From NCBI RefSeq assembly GCF_001623525.1, contig NZ_CP015225.1:4042501-4106500 (forward strand): a DNA stretch of 64,000 nt. Direction: 5' to 3'. The stretch is from Pseudomonas fluorescens (lineage in GTDB: Bacteria > Pseudomonadota > Gammaproteobacteria > Pseudomonadales > Pseudomonadaceae). Of the stretch, positions 17,821 to 27,592 are shown piece after piece; the stretch's first letter is position 1; every line of letters begins with the position of its first letter. The position numbers were made by a program, and so were the translations under genes. The notes below the pieces were generated by a model. The model made no database searches. It was not told the DNA's origin and was given only the letters and a program-made list of their open reading frames with translations.

Positions 17821-19197
17821 TCACCTTATCGCCTCGCTCAACTCCTCCAACGTCTTGCCCCGGGTCTCCATCCCGAACAACCAGACCACCCCCGCCGCCA
17901 CGGCGAAGCACAACGCGCCCAGGGCGAACACGCCACCCTGGCCGGTGATGGGAAAGACCAGGCCGGTCACCAGCGGGCCGAGCAGCGAACCGATGCGTCC
18001 CACCGCCGAAGCAAAGCCTGAGCCCGTGGCCCGGGCCGAGGTGGGGTACAGCTCCGGCGTGTAGGTGTAGAGCACCGCCCACATGCCGAACAGGAAAAAC
18101 TGCATCAGCAACCCGGTGCCGATCAACAGGCCGACGTTGCCGCCAAACACCGCGCTCTGCCCATACAGAAACGCCATCACCCCACCGCCCAACAGCGTGA
18201 TGACGCACACCGGTTTGCGCCCCCAGCGCTCCACCAGCCAGGCCGCCATCAAGAAACCGGGAATCCCGCCCAGGGAAATCAGCACCGTGTAATACACCGA
18301 CTGGGTCACCGCGAACCCCGACTGCTGCAACAACGCGCTGAGCCAGGACGTCAGGCCGTAGAAACCGAGCAAGGCAAAGAACCAGACGCTCCAGATCATC
18401 ATCGTGCGCTGGCGATACAGCGGTGACCAGATCTGCGCCAGGGCCGAAAAGAAATTGCCTGGCGTGCTCTCAACCCTTGGCAAACGGATCGGCTCCGGCA
18501 GGTTCTGATACCCCAGCGAGGTCCGGACCTTGTCTTCGATTCGCTTGAGCACCGCGTCCGCTTCATCGCCCCGACCGGCTTGCTCCAGCCAGCGCGGCGA
18601 CTCGGGAATGAAGAAACGAATCGCCAGGACAAACACCGCCGGCACCGCCAGCACCAGAAAGATGTCGCGCCAGCCGACCACCGGCAGCAGGAAATACGAC
18701 AGCACCCCCGCCGCCACGAAACCCAGCGGCCAGAAGCCGTCCATCAAGGCGATGTAGCGGCCCCGACGCTTGGCCGGGATCAGCTCCGAAAGCATCGACT
18801 GGGCAATCGGAAATTCCATGCCCATGCCGATGCCCAGCAGGATGCGAAACAGCGTCAAGGTCTCGATGTCCTGGGCCGTGGAGCACAAGTAACTGGCAAT
18901 GCCCCACAGCACGATGCTCCACTGGAACACCGGCTTGCGCCCGAAACGATCGGCCAGCATGCCCGACAGCGACGCCCCCACCACCATGCCGAAGAAGCTG
19001 GAGCTGGCAAGCAAACCGGCCTGGGCGGTACTCAGGCCGAACTCGGCTTTGATCGATCCCAACAGGAACGTCATCATCGCCAGGTCCATGGAGTCAAAGA
19101 AAAACGCCAAGGCGATGATGATGAAGATGACCCGGTGGTAACCGCTGATGGGCAACCGTTCCAATCGTTCCGCCGCACTGTAGCCGTGAGTGTCCAT
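17821..19197 (-). CDS. MFS transporter, metabolite:H+ symporter (NiaP-like)
   Basis: 458-residue inner-membrane major facilitator protein with twelve predicted helices. Signature loops are GMLADRFGRKPVF between helices 2 and 3, RILLGIGMGMEFPIAQSML, and WLVERWGRKPV in the second half; PESPRWLEQAGR marks the sugar-porter/MHS side of the family. The start at 19197 has a very strong GGGGGAGG ribosome site, and the frame upstream is a shadow. Relatives carry nicotinate or aromatic acids, so the substrate is uncertain. It lies 110 bp downstream of an ArsR-type gene on the same strand. Confidence 0.85.
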   Translation of the reverse strand: MDTHGYSAAERLERLPISGYHRVIFIIIALAFFFDSMDLAMMTFLLGSIKAEFGLSTAQAGLLASSSFFGMVVGASLSGMLADRFGRKPVFQWSIVLWGIASYLCSTAQDIETLTLFRILLGIGMGMEFPIAQSMLSELIPAKRRGRYIALMDGFWPLGFVAAGVLSYFLLPVVGWRDIFLVLAVPAVFVLAIRFFIPESPRWLEQAGRGDEADAVLKRIEDKVRTSLGYQNLPEPIRLPRVESTPGNFFSALAQIWSPLYRQRTMMIWSVWFFALLGFYGLTSWLSALLQQSGFAVTQSVYYTVLISLGGIPGFLMAAWLVERWGRKPVCVITLLGGGVMAFLYGQSAVFGGNVGLLIGTGLLMQFFLFGMWAVLYTYTPELYPTSARATGSGFASAVGRIGSLLGPLVTGLVFPITGQGGVFALGALCFAVAAGVVWLFGMETRGKTLEELSEAIR

Positions 19198-19307
19198 GCT
19201 GCCTCCCCCAATCCGATAATTCCCCGGACCGAGTGTGCGCGAACCTCGCAGGTGGCTATTGCTGAATACGACCTGCCGACAGCCCTGAGCGACGCATCGA
19301 GCGTTCT

Positions 19308-20042
19308 CTAGATTGCCATCTCCACCGTGTCCTGCCGGGCGAACCGCTGGATTTCCTGCTGGCCGAGCGTCGTCACCTGCAGGGCTCGCGAATCGTTCGG
19401 CAAGCTCAGCCAGCCCGACTGCATGAACAGTTGCAGCAGGGCCGCCCCCAGCGCGCCCCCCAGGTGTGGACGACGCTCGCTCCAGTCCGGGCAGGCACAG
19501 GCAATGCGGGCGTTGCGATGGGCCAGGGCCTGGATGAACAGGCCACGTTCGGCCAACTGATTGGCGCCTTTGTGGGTGACGATCACCCGCTGCTCGAACT
19601 GCTCGATCCACCCGGCATCCAGCAGCTGCTGATACAGGTCAGCCGCCAGGGTGCCCCCCAAGTGATCGTCGCAAAGTCTGGCCCGCATCAACGACGTGGG
19701 AGCCGACGGCGCTTTGGTTGGCATGACCCGGCGCTTGAAGATGTCCGGGATCTGGCGCGGCGTACTGACCAGCGTCGCGCTGGCCAGCGCTTCGACGGCA
19801 GCGCCGATTTCAGGGGCTGCCAGGCGGAAAAACCGCTTGCGGCCCCGGGCTTCGACTTTCAACAGGCCTCCAGCGGACAGGCGTCCCAGATGCGCGCTGG
19901 CCGAGGACGGCGACAACCCGGCGAGCAATGCCAACTCCTCGGCCTGGCGGGCCGTGCCGTCCATCAAGGCCCACATCATTGCGCTGCGCTTGGGGTCAGC
20001 CAGCAGCGTGGCGATCTGGCTGATGCAAGGTGCATGTTCCAT
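19308..20042 (-). CDS. ArsR-family winged-helix transcriptional regulator
   Basis: 244-residue regulator. The first 90 residues are an ArsR/SmtB-type winged helix (LADPKRSAMMWALMDG, LSPSSASAHLGRL, GRKRFFRL). The rest, about 150 residues, is an unrecognised C-terminal domain with a second possible DNA-binding or effector region, longer than a classic 100-residue ArsR protein. No metal-binding CxC motif is seen in the recognition helix, so a metal sensor is unlikely. It lies upstream of the MFS gene in the same direction, which makes that transporter its probable target. The ATG at 20042 has GGGAG upstream. Confidence 0.8.
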   Translation of the reverse strand: MEHAPCISQIATLLADPKRSAMMWALMDGTARQAEELALLAGLSPSSASAHLGRLSAGGLLKVEARGRKRFFRLAAPEIGAAVEALASATLVSTPRQIPDIFKRRVMPTKAPSAPTSLMRARLCDDHLGGTLAADLYQQLLDAGWIEQFEQRVIVTHKGANQLAERGLFIQALAHRNARIACACPDWSERRPHLGGALGAALLQLFMQSGWLSLPNDSRALQVTTLGQQEIQRFARQDTVEMAI

Positions 20043-20183
20043 GTATTCACTCCCTGTTGAATCATTCGTCTACTGCTCTGGCGCAGGCGGCCGATAGTAT
20101 AAGCGGGGCGGTCGAGCTTTCCTGTCCTCCGGAAACCTTTGGAGGCGATTGTTCCTGAGGGAAAATTCTCTATTTGCCCGCGA

Positions 20184-21113
20184 CTAATGGCCGGCCCCCG
20201 TCAAGACTGGAAAACGAGCCGTCAACTCACCGCAGCGGGCCTGGAGCATGTCCCGCAAAAGGTTGATGGGCTTGCTTAATTGCGCCCGGTGGGCACACAG
20301 CAGATTGAGGGGCGCGCGTTCGCATTGCAGGTGCGGCAAGAGGATCTTCAAGCGTCCGGCCTGCACGTCTGTGGACACATCCAGCCACGATTTATAGGCA
20401 ATCCCGGCACCCGCCACCGCCCAGCGTCGCACCACATCGGCGTCGTCACTGAAACGGTCGCCACTGACGGTGAGGCTCACTTCCCGTTTGCCGTCATGAA
20501 AACCCCATCGGTCATGGACCCGACTGCCCAGCATGTACAACAGGCAGTTGTGCTGGGCCAGTTGTTCCAACTGATGGGGTGCACCGTGGCGATCCAGATA
20601 GTCCGGCGATGCGCACAGCACCCGGCGGTTATCCGCGGCGATGGGCAGGGCGACCAGGCTCGAATCTTCCGGATCGCCATAACGCAAGGCGATGTCCACC
20701 GGCTGCTTGAACAGATCGGCTATGCGATCGCCCAGCAACAGCCGCACCGTCAGCCCGGGGTGCTCGCGCTGGAACGCGTCCAGCCAGGGCAGCAGCAGGT
20801 TGCGTCCCAGGTCCGACGGTGCGGACAACTGCAACACCCCACTGACCTGGTCCTGGCCACTGGTCAACAACCGCCGGCCCTCGTCAAGGCTGCTCAATGC
20901 GGCCCGGGCATATTCGAGAAAGCCCTCGCCTTCGGCCGTCAGGCGCAGGCTACGGGTGGAACGGGCCAACAGCCGCGCGCCGAGGTGCTGCTCGATCCGT
21001 TTCAACGCGGCACTGGCCACCGCCGCCGACAGGTCCATGACCCTGGCCGCAGCCGAAAGACTGCCCAGGTCCGCCGCCCGGACAAACAACTGCAAGTCAT
21101 CGAAGCGAAGCAT
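20184..21113 (-). CDS. LysR-family transcriptional regulator
   Basis: 309-residue LysR-type regulator. The DNA-binding segment is LSAAARVMDLSAAVASAALKRIEQHLG with LLARSTRSLRLTAEG, followed by a CrgA/YafC-like effector domain. It is divergent from a zinc-type alcohol dehydrogenase (113 bp between starts), the usual layout for a LysR protein that controls its neighbour. The inducer is unknown; comparable LysR/quinone-reductase pairs often respond to electrophiles. Confidence 0.9.
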   Translation of the reverse strand: MLRFDDLQLFVRAADLGSLSAAARVMDLSAAVASAALKRIEQHLGARLLARSTRSLRLTAEGEGFLEYARAALSSLDEGRRLLTSGQDQVSGVLQLSAPSDLGRNLLLPWLDAFQREHPGLTVRLLLGDRIADLFKQPVDIALRYGDPEDSSLVALPIAADNRRVLCASPDYLDRHGAPHQLEQLAQHNCLLYMLGSRVHDRWGFHDGKREVSLTVSGDRFSDDADVVRRWAVAGAGIAYKSWLDVSTDVQAGRLKILLPHLQCERAPLNLLCAHRAQLSKPINLLRDMLQARCGELTARFPVLTGAGH

Positions 21114-21226
21114 GACGACTCCATTATCAAAAAAACATTGAAAGAGCCTGTTCTTTTAGCCGGTTTTATCTCGACGATAAATAGCTAAACATGGCCTCCA
21201 TCGAATTCATCTCACGGAGCCGCTTC

Positions 21227-22240
21227 ATGAAAGCCATCGCCTACTACCACTCGTTGCCTATCACTGACCCACAATCGCTCCAGGACATCGAGCTACCAGA
21301 ACCGGTCGCCGGTCCCAGGGACCTGCTGGTGGAGGTCAAGGCTATTTCGGTCAACCCGGTGGACACCAAGGTCCGCCAGAACGTCCAGCCCGAAGACGGC
21401 GCGGCCAAGGTGCTGGGCTGGGACGTGGCCGGAGTGGTCAAGGCGGTGGGCAACGAGGTCACGCTGTTCAAGGCCGGGGACCAGGTGTTCTATGCCGGCT
21501 CCATCGCCCGGGCCGGCGGCAACAGCGAGCTGCACGTGGTGGATGAGCGCATCGTCGGCCACATGCCCAAGACCCTCGGTTTCGCCGAAGCGGCGGCGCT
21601 GCCGCTGACGGCCATTACCGCCTGGGAGTTGCTATTCGAGCGCCTGCAAATCCAGGAAGGCCAACGCGACCTGGGCCAGAGCCTGTTGATCGTCGGCGCT
21701 GCGGGAGGCGTGGGTTCGATCCTGACGCAACTGGCCAGCCAACTCACCGGGCTGAAGGTGATTGGCACCGCGTCCCGTGCGCAAACCCAGGAATGGGTGC
21801 GCAACCTGGGTGCCGACCTGGTGATCGACCACAGCCAGCCATTGAGCGAAGTGTTGAAAGAAGCGGGCCAGCCCCAGGTGACTCACGTCGCCAGCCTGAC
21901 CCAGACCGACCAGCATCTGGACCAGTTGGTCGAAGCCCTCGCGCCCCAGGGCAAACTGGCGCTGATCGACGATCCCAAGGCGTTGGACGTAACCAAGCTC
22001 AAGCGCAAGAGCCTGTCGTTGCATTGGGAATTCATGTACACCCGCTCGCTGTTCGAAACGGCCGACATGCTTGAACAGCACAAACTGCTCAACCGCGTGG
22101 CCGCCCTGATCGACGCAGGCACACTGAAGACTACGGTTGGCGAACATTTCGGCACCATCAACGCCGAGAACCTGCGCCGGGCGCATGCCTTGCTGGAAAG
22201 CGGCAAGTCCAAGGGCAAGATTGTGCTCGAGGGCTTCTGA
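21227..22240 (+). CDS. Zinc-type alcohol dehydrogenase-like protein (quinone oxidoreductase family)
   Basis: 337-residue medium-chain dehydrogenase. The GroES-like N-terminal domain has VNPVDTKVRQ and LGWDVAGVV, and the NADPH-binding Rossmann fold has VGAAGGVGSILTQLA. Catalytic-zinc cysteines of true alcohol dehydrogenases are not evident, so it is closer to quinone oxidoreductases despite the family name. The start has CGGAG upstream; the frame is open slightly earlier but without a site. It is divergent from a LysR gene that probably regulates it. Confidence 0.88.
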   Translation: MKAIAYYHSLPITDPQSLQDIELPEPVAGPRDLLVEVKAISVNPVDTKVRQNVQPEDGAAKVLGWDVAGVVKAVGNEVTLFKAGDQVFYAGSIARAGGNSELHVVDERIVGHMPKTLGFAEAAALPLTAITAWELLFERLQIQEGQRDLGQSLLIVGAAGGVGSILTQLASQLTGLKVIGTASRAQTQEWVRNLGADLVIDHSQPLSEVLKEAGQPQVTHVASLTQTDQHLDQLVEALAPQGKLALIDDPKALDVTKLKRKSLSLHWEFMYTRSLFETADMLEQHKLLNRVAALIDAGTLKTTVGEHFGTINAENLRRAHALLESGKSKGKIVLEGF

Positions 22241-22260
22241 CGGCAGGTCGAAACACTTCA

Positions 22261-22294
22261 CCTGTGGAGAGGGAGCTTGCTCCCTCTCCACAGG
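22261..22294. repeat. REP-derived perfect palindrome
   Basis: CCTGTGGAGAGGGAGC pairs with GCTCCCTCTCCACAGG around a TT loop, 20 bases after the dehydrogenase stop. It may also act as a terminator. Confidence 0.75.
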
Positions 22295-22414
22295 TGTTGC
22301 ATTAACTTGGGACCGCACCGTCAGTCCGAGAATTGATCCTTGTCACAATTGCGATCGCATTCGGGTCTACACTCGAGGCCTTTGCAACGCAATCTTTTCG
22401 TGAGGAGGTCAGCA

Positions 22415-22585
22415 ATGAAGATCCTGATAAAAGAAGTGGCAAAATCCCAGTGGCAAGTGCGCCTTGACCAGCACGTCGTCACCTTCCGTACCGAGGCCGA
22501 AGCCCAGGCCTTCGCCAGCACCCTGCAAGCGCGGATCCTCGCGCCCCATCATTTCCCCGAACAACAGCAGCGCGCGGTCGGCTGA
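22415..22585 (+). CDS. Small conserved-looking protein of 56 residues, unknown function
   Basis: Small soluble protein, MKILIKEVAKSQWQVRLDQHV..., with an alpha/beta pattern and an alanine-rich helix (TEAEAQAFASTLQARIL). The start is fixed by a very strong GAGGAGG ribosome site eight bases upstream; a longer in-frame reading from 22340 has none. It ends one base before the stop of the convergent Bcr-type gene. The VVTFRTEAEAQAFA segment resembles the short DUF2188-like proteins, but this is a weak impression. Function unknown. Confidence 0.75.
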   Translation: MKILIKEVAKSQWQVRLDQHVVTFRTEAEAQAFASTLQARILAPHHFPEQQQRAVG

Positions 22586-22586
22586 G

Positions 22587-23789
22587 TCAGCCCTCGCGAC
22601 TGGCCTGGGCCAATGCCCGGGCATTTTGCAGGCGACGAGTCAGCATCGCTGCGCCCACCACCAACAGCCCGCACAGGCTGATGACCAGCGCCATTGGCAC
22701 GGCGGTGCCGTCATGCAGCGCCGCCACCAACGAGGCTGCCCCGGCGGCGACGGAAAACTGCAGGCATCCCAGCATCGCCGAAGCACTGCCGGCCCGGGCG
22801 CCCTGCCCGTTCATGGCGCAGGCCGAGGCATTGGGCAGGATGCAACCCAAGCTGGCGATGCAGATAAACAGCGGAACCAGCAGCGGCCACAACTGCGCAG
22901 GTTGCAATGAACTGACGGCCAGCAGGCTCAGCCCGGCGCCCAGGTAGACCCATACCGCGCGGCTCAGCAGGAACGCCGGGCCGCGCTTGGACAGCAACCG
23001 GGCGTTGACCTGCGCAACCAGGATGAAGCCCGCCGCGTTGGTGCCGAACAGCCAACCGAAATGTTCGGCCGGTACACCGTAGAGCTTGATAAAGACGAAA
23101 GGCGAACCGGCGATGTAGGCAAACATCCCAGCGATAGCGATACCCCCCGTCAGCGCATGGCCGAGGAAGACAGCGTCGGTCAATAACCGGCCATATTGGC
23201 GCAACGCCCCCGACAACGGTTGCCGAGGCACATAGTCCGGCAAACTTTCCGGCAGCCACAAGGCCACCGCCGTCGACGCCAATGCACTGAACAGGGTCAG
23301 GGCAATGAAAATTGACTGCCAGCCATGCAGGTTCACCAGCAACCCGCCCAGCATCGGCGCGAGAATCGGCGCCAGGCCCATCACCAGCATCAACTGCGAA
23401 AACACCTTGGCCGAACCCACCGCATCGCATTTGTCGCTGACCACCGCCCGCGAGATCACCATCCCGGCGCATCCACCCAGGGCCTGGACGAAACGGGCGC
23501 CGATCAGCCATTCCAGGCTCGGCGCATAGGCGCAGGCCAGGGAGGCCAGAGTGAACAGGCCGACGCCAGTCAGCAGCGGAATGCGCCGCCCGAACCGGTC
23601 CGCCACCGGCCCATAGGCCAGTTGCCCGATGGACAAGCCGAGGAAATAGGCCGCCAGGGTCAACTGGATGTGTTTTTCATCGGTACCGAAGGCCGTGGCC
23701 ATCGCCGGAAAGGCAGGCAGGTAGAAGTCGATCGCCAAGGGACCGAAAGCGCTCAAGGCGCCAAGAATCAGAATGGTACGGAGGTTCAT
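22587..23789 (-). CDS. Bcr/CflA-family multidrug efflux MFS transporter
   Basis: 400-residue drug:H+ antiporter-1 type pump with twelve predicted helices. The start LSAFGPLAIDFYLPAFPAMA and the loop GPVADRFGRRIPLL are typical of Bcr/CflA, as is RFVQALGGCAGMVISRAVVSD at helix 4-5. It should export chloramphenicol-, bicyclomycin- or sulfonamide-like compounds, but the substrate is unknown. No regulator is adjacent, and the gene is convergent with the 56-residue gene. Confidence 0.9.
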   Translation of the reverse strand: MNLRTILILGALSAFGPLAIDFYLPAFPAMATAFGTDEKHIQLTLAAYFLGLSIGQLAYGPVADRFGRRIPLLTGVGLFTLASLACAYAPSLEWLIGARFVQALGGCAGMVISRAVVSDKCDAVGSAKVFSQLMLVMGLAPILAPMLGGLLVNLHGWQSIFIALTLFSALASTAVALWLPESLPDYVPRQPLSGALRQYGRLLTDAVFLGHALTGGIAIAGMFAYIAGSPFVFIKLYGVPAEHFGWLFGTNAAGFILVAQVNARLLSKRGPAFLLSRAVWVYLGAGLSLLAVSSLQPAQLWPLLVPLFICIASLGCILPNASACAMNGQGARAGSASAMLGCLQFSVAAGAASLVAALHDGTAVPMALVISLCGLLVVGAAMLTRRLQNARALAQASREG

Positions 23790-23884
23790 CGGGCGTCCAG
23801 CTCAGGCGTCGTTCGACAGCCCGACAGTCTAGCCGTGCCGGACGCTCTTGAACATTCCGGTAGGTCGCTAACGATTAAAAAACT

Positions 23885-24082
23885 TCAAGCAGGGCTGGCC
23901 TCGTAGCCCTCCTCCTTGATGGCCGCGAGCACGGCATCGGCCGGCAACGAACTCTGGACCTGAACAGTCTTGGCGCCCAGGTCGATTTGCACATCGGCCG
24001 CCGGGTCCTTGGACTTGAGCGCCTGGGTGATGGCCTTGACACAGTGACCGCAGGACATGCCCTGGACATTGAAAGTTTGCAT
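23885..24082 (-). CDS. copZ: Copper chaperone CopZ
   Basis: 65-residue cytosolic heavy-metal-associated domain protein. The Cu(I) site is GMSCGHC at residues 8-14, followed by the usual ferredoxin-like fold and the C-terminal EEGYEA. It hands Cu(I) to CopA and CueR. The start at 24082 has AAGGAG upstream; a longer reading to 24172 would run through the promoter. A CueR-type operator lies 40 bases upstream, and copA and cueR are 0.6 and 3 kb away. Confidence 0.93.
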   Translation of the reverse strand: MQTFNVQGMSCGHCVKAITQALKSKDPAADVQIDLGAKTVQVQSSLPADAVLAAIKEEGYEASPA

Positions 24083-24113
24083 GAGATAACTCCTTGGGAT
24101 TGAGGTTGCCAGC

Positions 24114-24144
24114 AGTCTCAAGCTTGCCATCATGGCAAGGTCAA
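24114..24144 (-). promoter_or_regulatory. CueR-type promoter of copZ
   Basis: On the minus strand TTGACC (-35), a 19-bp spacer containing the dyad CTTGCCA-TGA-TGGCAAG, and GAGACT (-10). The overlong spacer and the dyad are those of CueR-activated copper promoters, and the half-sites match those in front of copA. Confidence 0.85.
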
Positions 24145-24230
24145 GTTCTGACAAAAACTGCCGGGCTGGCAATCGGCATCGCGCTCAGCCAAGCTGCACA
24201 CATCAAGGATTTAACACCGGAGGTTCAGCC

Positions 24231-24614
24231 ATGCGCTGGTCAGCGTTCAGCCTGTTTTGCATGCTCGGTTTTTCAGCGGTGGCGCCCCAGGCATCGGCCG
24301 CCGGCGAAGACTACGGCGTGTTGATCATTTCTCGCGAGCGCCTGGAAGTGGCGACCAGTTGCGAAATCGGCATCTACATCCAGGATCAGCTCTCGGCCAG
24401 GCTGTTCCAGGAGCAAAGCACCTCGTTCAACCTGCCGCCGGGCCAGTTCTCCTTGCGCCTGAAGTTGCTGCCAGGCCAGGCACCGGGGTGCAACCCGGGC
24501 ATGCTCGCGCCAGGGTCGCAAAACATCACCCTCAAGGCCGGTGACATTCTGAAGTTCCGCATCGCCATGAATGAACAAGGCATGTACCTCAAGCAGGCGG
24601 GGCTCGGTTACTGA
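24231..24614 (+). CDS. Unknown periplasmic protein in the copper locus
   Basis: 127-residue protein with a clear signal peptide (MRWSAFSLFCMLGF...), cleavage after SAA-type motif near residue 23. The mature part is about 100 residues, mostly beta-strand, with two cysteines (in ATSCEIG and PGCNPG). Its FNLPPGQFSLRLKL stretch resembles PEGA/DUF2846-type beta-sandwich proteins, but I do not recognise a family. It has GGAGG upstream and sits between divergent copZ and copA. It lacks the Met- or His-rich patterns of copper-binding periplasmic proteins, so a copper role is only inferred from place. Confidence 0.72.
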   Translation: MRWSAFSLFCMLGFSAVAPQASAAGEDYGVLIISRERLEVATSCEIGIYIQDQLSARLFQEQSTSFNLPPGQFSLRLKLLPGQAPGCNPGMLAPGSQNITLKAGDILKFRIAMNEQGMYLKQAGLGY

Positions 24615-24628
24615 CACGCCACTTGAAC

Positions 24629-24647
24629 CTGTGGCTCGCTCCCACAG
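24629..24647. repeat. Degenerate REP remnant
   Basis: CTGTGG and CCACAG arms around ctcgctc: a short decayed REP just upstream of the copA promoter. Confidence 0.4.
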
Positions 24648-24658
24648 AGGATTGGCGC

Positions 24659-24689
24659 TTGACCTTGCCAACATGGCAAGGTTGATCCT
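24659..24689 (+). promoter_or_regulatory. CueR-type promoter of copA
   Basis: TTGACC, a 19-bp spacer and GATCCT. A perfect dyad ACCTTGCCA-ACA-TGGCAAGGT lies at 24662-24682. The same half-site TTGCCA is used at copZ. Confidence 0.88.
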
Positions 24690-24718
24690 GTAGTCATTCA
24701 CTACAGGGAGCGTGACCG

Positions 24719-27112
24719 ATGTCCGAATCCACCACATTCGATCTACCCATTGCCGGCATGACCTGCGCCAGCTGCGCCGGACGGGTCGAGCGGGCCTTGA
24801 GCAAAGTCACCGGTGCCAGTGCCGTCAGCGTCAACCTGGCCACGGAACTGGCGCGTGTCCAGGCCCCCGAAGGTAGCCTGCCGGCCTTGAAGCAGGCCGT
24901 CGAACAGGCAGGCTATAGCGTTCCGGTGCACACCCTGGAACTGAATATCGAAGGCATGACCTGCGCTTCCTGTGTCGGCCGGGTCGAACGCGCCTTGGGC
25001 AAAGTCGACGGTGTGAACAAGGTCAGCGTCAACCTTGCCAATGAGCGGGCCCACCTCGAACTGCTCGGCCAGGTGGATCCACAAAACCTGATCGATGCGG
25101 TCAAGCGCGCCGGCTATGACGCCACTGTCTGGCAGGCCGAACAGCCCGCCGACACGCAGGCCAACCGTCTGAACCGTGAGCGCCTGATATTGGTGCTGGC
25201 GATTGCGCTGTCCGTGCCACTGGTACTGCCGATGCTGCTGCAGCCGTTCGGCGTGCATTGGATGCTCCCGGCCTGGGTGCAGTTCGCCCTGGCGACGCCG
25301 GTGCAATTCATCTTCGGTGCGCGTTTCTACGTCGCCGCCTTCAAGGCCGTGCGTGCCGGTGCCGGGAACATGGACCTGCTGGTGGCCCTGGGCACCAGCG
25401 CCGGCTACGGCTTGAGCCTTTATGAATGGGTGATCGCCCGCCCTGGCGGCATGCCGCACCTGTACTTCGAAGCCTCGGCCGTAGTGATTGCCCTGGTACT
25501 GCTCGGCAAATATCTGGAAAGCCGCGCCAAGCGACAAACCGCCAGCGCCATCCGCGCCCTCGAAGCCTTGCGTCCGGAACGGGCGATCCAGGTGATCGAT
25601 GGCCAGGAGCGGGATGTTGCCATCAGTGCCCTGCGCTTGAATGACCTGGTGCTGGTCAAGCCCGGCGAACGCTTCCCGGTGGACGGCGAAGTACTGGAAG
25701 GCCAGAGCCACGCCGACGAAGCGCTGATCAGCGGTGAAAGCCTGCCGGTGCCCAAGCAGCCCGGCGACAAAGTCACCGGCGGCGCCATCAACGGCGAAGG
25801 TCGGCTGCTGGTACGCACGCTGGCCCTGGGTACCGAAACCGTCCTGGCGCGCATCATCCGCCTGGTAGAAGACGCCCAGGCGGCCAAGGCCCCGATTCAG
25901 AAACTGGTGGATAAAGTCAGCCAGGTCTTCGTGCCGGTGGTGCTGGTGCTGGCCTTGGCCACGCTGATCGGCTGGTGGCTGTACGGTGCGCCGCTGGAAA
26001 CCGCGCTGATCAACGCCGTCGCCGTGCTAGTGATCGCCTGCCCCTGCGCCCTGGGCCTGGCAACGCCCACGGCGATCATGGCCGGCACCGGCGTGGCCGC
26101 GCGCCACGGGATTCTGATCAAGGACGCCGAGGCGCTGGAGCGTGCCCATGAAGTCAACACCGTGGTGTTCGACAAGACCGGCACCCTGACCTCCGGTACA
26201 CCGCGCATCGCCCACTTGACGGCCCTGGAAGGTGATGAAGACGCGCTGCTGAAAATGGCCGGCGCACTGCAACGCGGCAGTGAGCACCCGCTTGCCAAAG
26301 CCGTACTGGATGCCTGCGCCGAGCGCGGCCTGGATGTGCCGGATGTCAGCGACAGCCAGTCCTTGGCTGGACGCGGTATCGCCGGCAGCCTCGACGGACG
26401 CCGCCTGGCCCTGGGCAATCGACGCCTGCTGGACGAACTGGGCCTGGACCCCGGCTCGCTGGCCGAGTCGGCACAGTCCTGGGAGACCGAAGGCCGCACG
26501 TTGTCCTGGCTGATCGAACAAGGCGCGACGCCTCGGGTGCTGGGCCTGTTCGCCTTCGGTGACACGCTCAAGCCCGGTGCCCTCGCTGCCGTACAGGCCC
26601 TCAATGAGCGCCACATCGCCAGTCACTTGCTCACGGGCGATAACCGGGGTAGCGCCCGGGTGGTGGCCGAGGCGCTGGGGATCACCCAGGTCCATGCCGA
26701 AGTGCTGCCGGCGGATAAGTCCGCCATCGTCCAGCAGTTGAAAACACACTCGGTAGTGGCGATGGTCGGCGACGGCATCAACGACGCCCCGGCCCTGGCC
26801 GCCGCCGATATCGGCATTGCCATGGGCGGCGGCACCGACGTGGCGATGCATGCCGCGGGCATCACCCTCATGCGCGGCGATCCGCGACTGGTGCCGGCGG
26901 CGCTGGATATCAGCCGCAAGACCTACGCCAAGATCCGCCAGAACCTGTTCTGGGCGTTCGTCTATAACTTGATCGGCATCCCCCTGGCGGCGTTCGGTTT
27001 TCTCAACCCGGTGCTGGCCGGCGCGGCCATGGCGTTGTCGAGCGTCAGCGTGGTCAGCAATGCGTTACTGTTGAAGTTCTGGACACCCAAGCAGTTGGAG
27101 GACAAGCGATGA
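24719..27112 (+). CDS. copA: Cu(I)-exporting P1B-type ATPase CopA
   Basis: 797-residue inner-membrane copper pump. Two N-terminal metal-binding domains carry GMTCASC (C16/C19 and C82/C85). The membrane CPC motif is in [13 protein letters not shown], the phosphorylated aspartate in [12 protein letters not shown]-type loop in [12 protein letters not shown] motif in GSEHPLAKA and the hinge [16 protein letters not shown]. All catalytic motifs are intact. Transcribed from a CueR-type promoter and overlapping cueR by four bases (ATGA), so pump and sensor share one mRNA. Confidence 0.97.
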   Translation: MSESTTFDLPIAGMTCASCAGRVERALSKVTGASAVSVNLATELARVQAPEGSLPALKQAVEQAGYSVPVHTLELNIEGMTCASCVGRVERALGKVDGVNKVSVNLANERAHLELLGQVDPQNLIDAVKRAGYDATVWQAEQPADTQANRLNRERLILVLAIALSVPLVLPMLLQPFGVHWMLPAWVQFALATPVQFIFGARFYVAAFKAVRAGAGNMDLLVALGTSAGYGLSLYEWVIARPGGMPHLYFEASAVVIALVLLGKYLESRAKRQTASAIRALEALRPERAIQVIDGQERDVAISALRLNDLVLVKPGERFPVDGEVLEGQSHADEALISGESLPVPKQPGDKVTGGAINGEGRLLVRTLALGTETVLARIIRLVEDAQAAKAPIQKLVDKVSQVFVPVVLVLALATLIGWWLYGAPLETALINAVAVLVIACPCALGLATPTAIMAGTGVAARHGILIKDAEALERAHEVNTVVFDKTGTLTSGTPRIAHLTALEGDEDALLKMAGALQRGSEHPLAKAVLDACAERGLDVPDVSDSQSLAGRGIAGSLDGRRLALGNRRLLDELGLDPGSLAESAQSWETEGRTLSWLIEQGATPRVLGLFAFGDTLKPGALAAVQALNERHIASHLLTGDNRGSARVVAEALGITQVHAEVLPADKSAIVQQLKTHSVVAMVGDGINDAPALAAADIGIAMGGGTDVAMHAAGITLMRGDPRLVPAALDISRKTYAKIRQNLFWAFVYNLIGIPLAAFGFLNPVLAGAAMALSSVSVVSNALLLKFWTPKQLEDKR

Positions 27113-27522
27113 ACATCGGCCAAGCGGCCCGCCAGAGTGGCCTGAGCGCGAAGATGATCCGTTACTACGAGTCCATCGGCCTGCTCAAGGCCGCCCATCG
27201 CACCGACAGCGGCTACCGGATCTACGGCGCCGATGACCTGCACACCCTGGCGTTCATCAAGCGCTCCCGCGACTTGGGGTTTTCCCTGGAAGAGGTCGGC
27301 AAATTGCTGACCCTCTGGCAAGACCGCCAGCGCGCCAGCGCCGACGTCAAGGCCCTGGCCCGGCAACACATCGATGAGCTGAACCAGAAAATCCGCGAAC
27401 TGGCCGAACTGCGCGACACCCTCCAGGACCTGGTGGAACACTGTCACGGCGACCACCGTCCGGATTGCCCGATCCTCAAGGAACTGGCGTCGGGGTGTTG
27501 CCAGGAAAACGCACCCCTCTGA
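27109..27522 (+). CDS. cueR: Cu(I)-responsive MerR-family regulator CueR
   Basis: 137-residue MerR-type activator. Winged helix at residues 1-70 ([26 protein letters not shown]), long dimer helix at 80-110, and the Cu(I) ligands C112 and C120 in [10 protein letters not shown], exactly the CueR numbering. A further CC pair near the end (C130/C131) is common in CueR proteins. It overlaps copA by four bases and should activate the two promoters at 24114-24144 and 24659-24689. Confidence 0.96.
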   Translation: MNIGQAARQSGLSAKMIRYYESIGLLKAAHRTDSGYRIYGADDLHTLAFIKRSRDLGFSLEEVGKLLTLWQDRQRASADVKALARQHIDELNQKIRELAELRDTLQDLVEHCHGDHRPDCPILKELASGCCQENAPL

Positions 27523-27592
27523 CATTCCCAGTGGGAGCGCGGTGGGTCTAGGATTTTGCAGTGCCTACAGAAAACCCGGCCTTGGCCTAATG

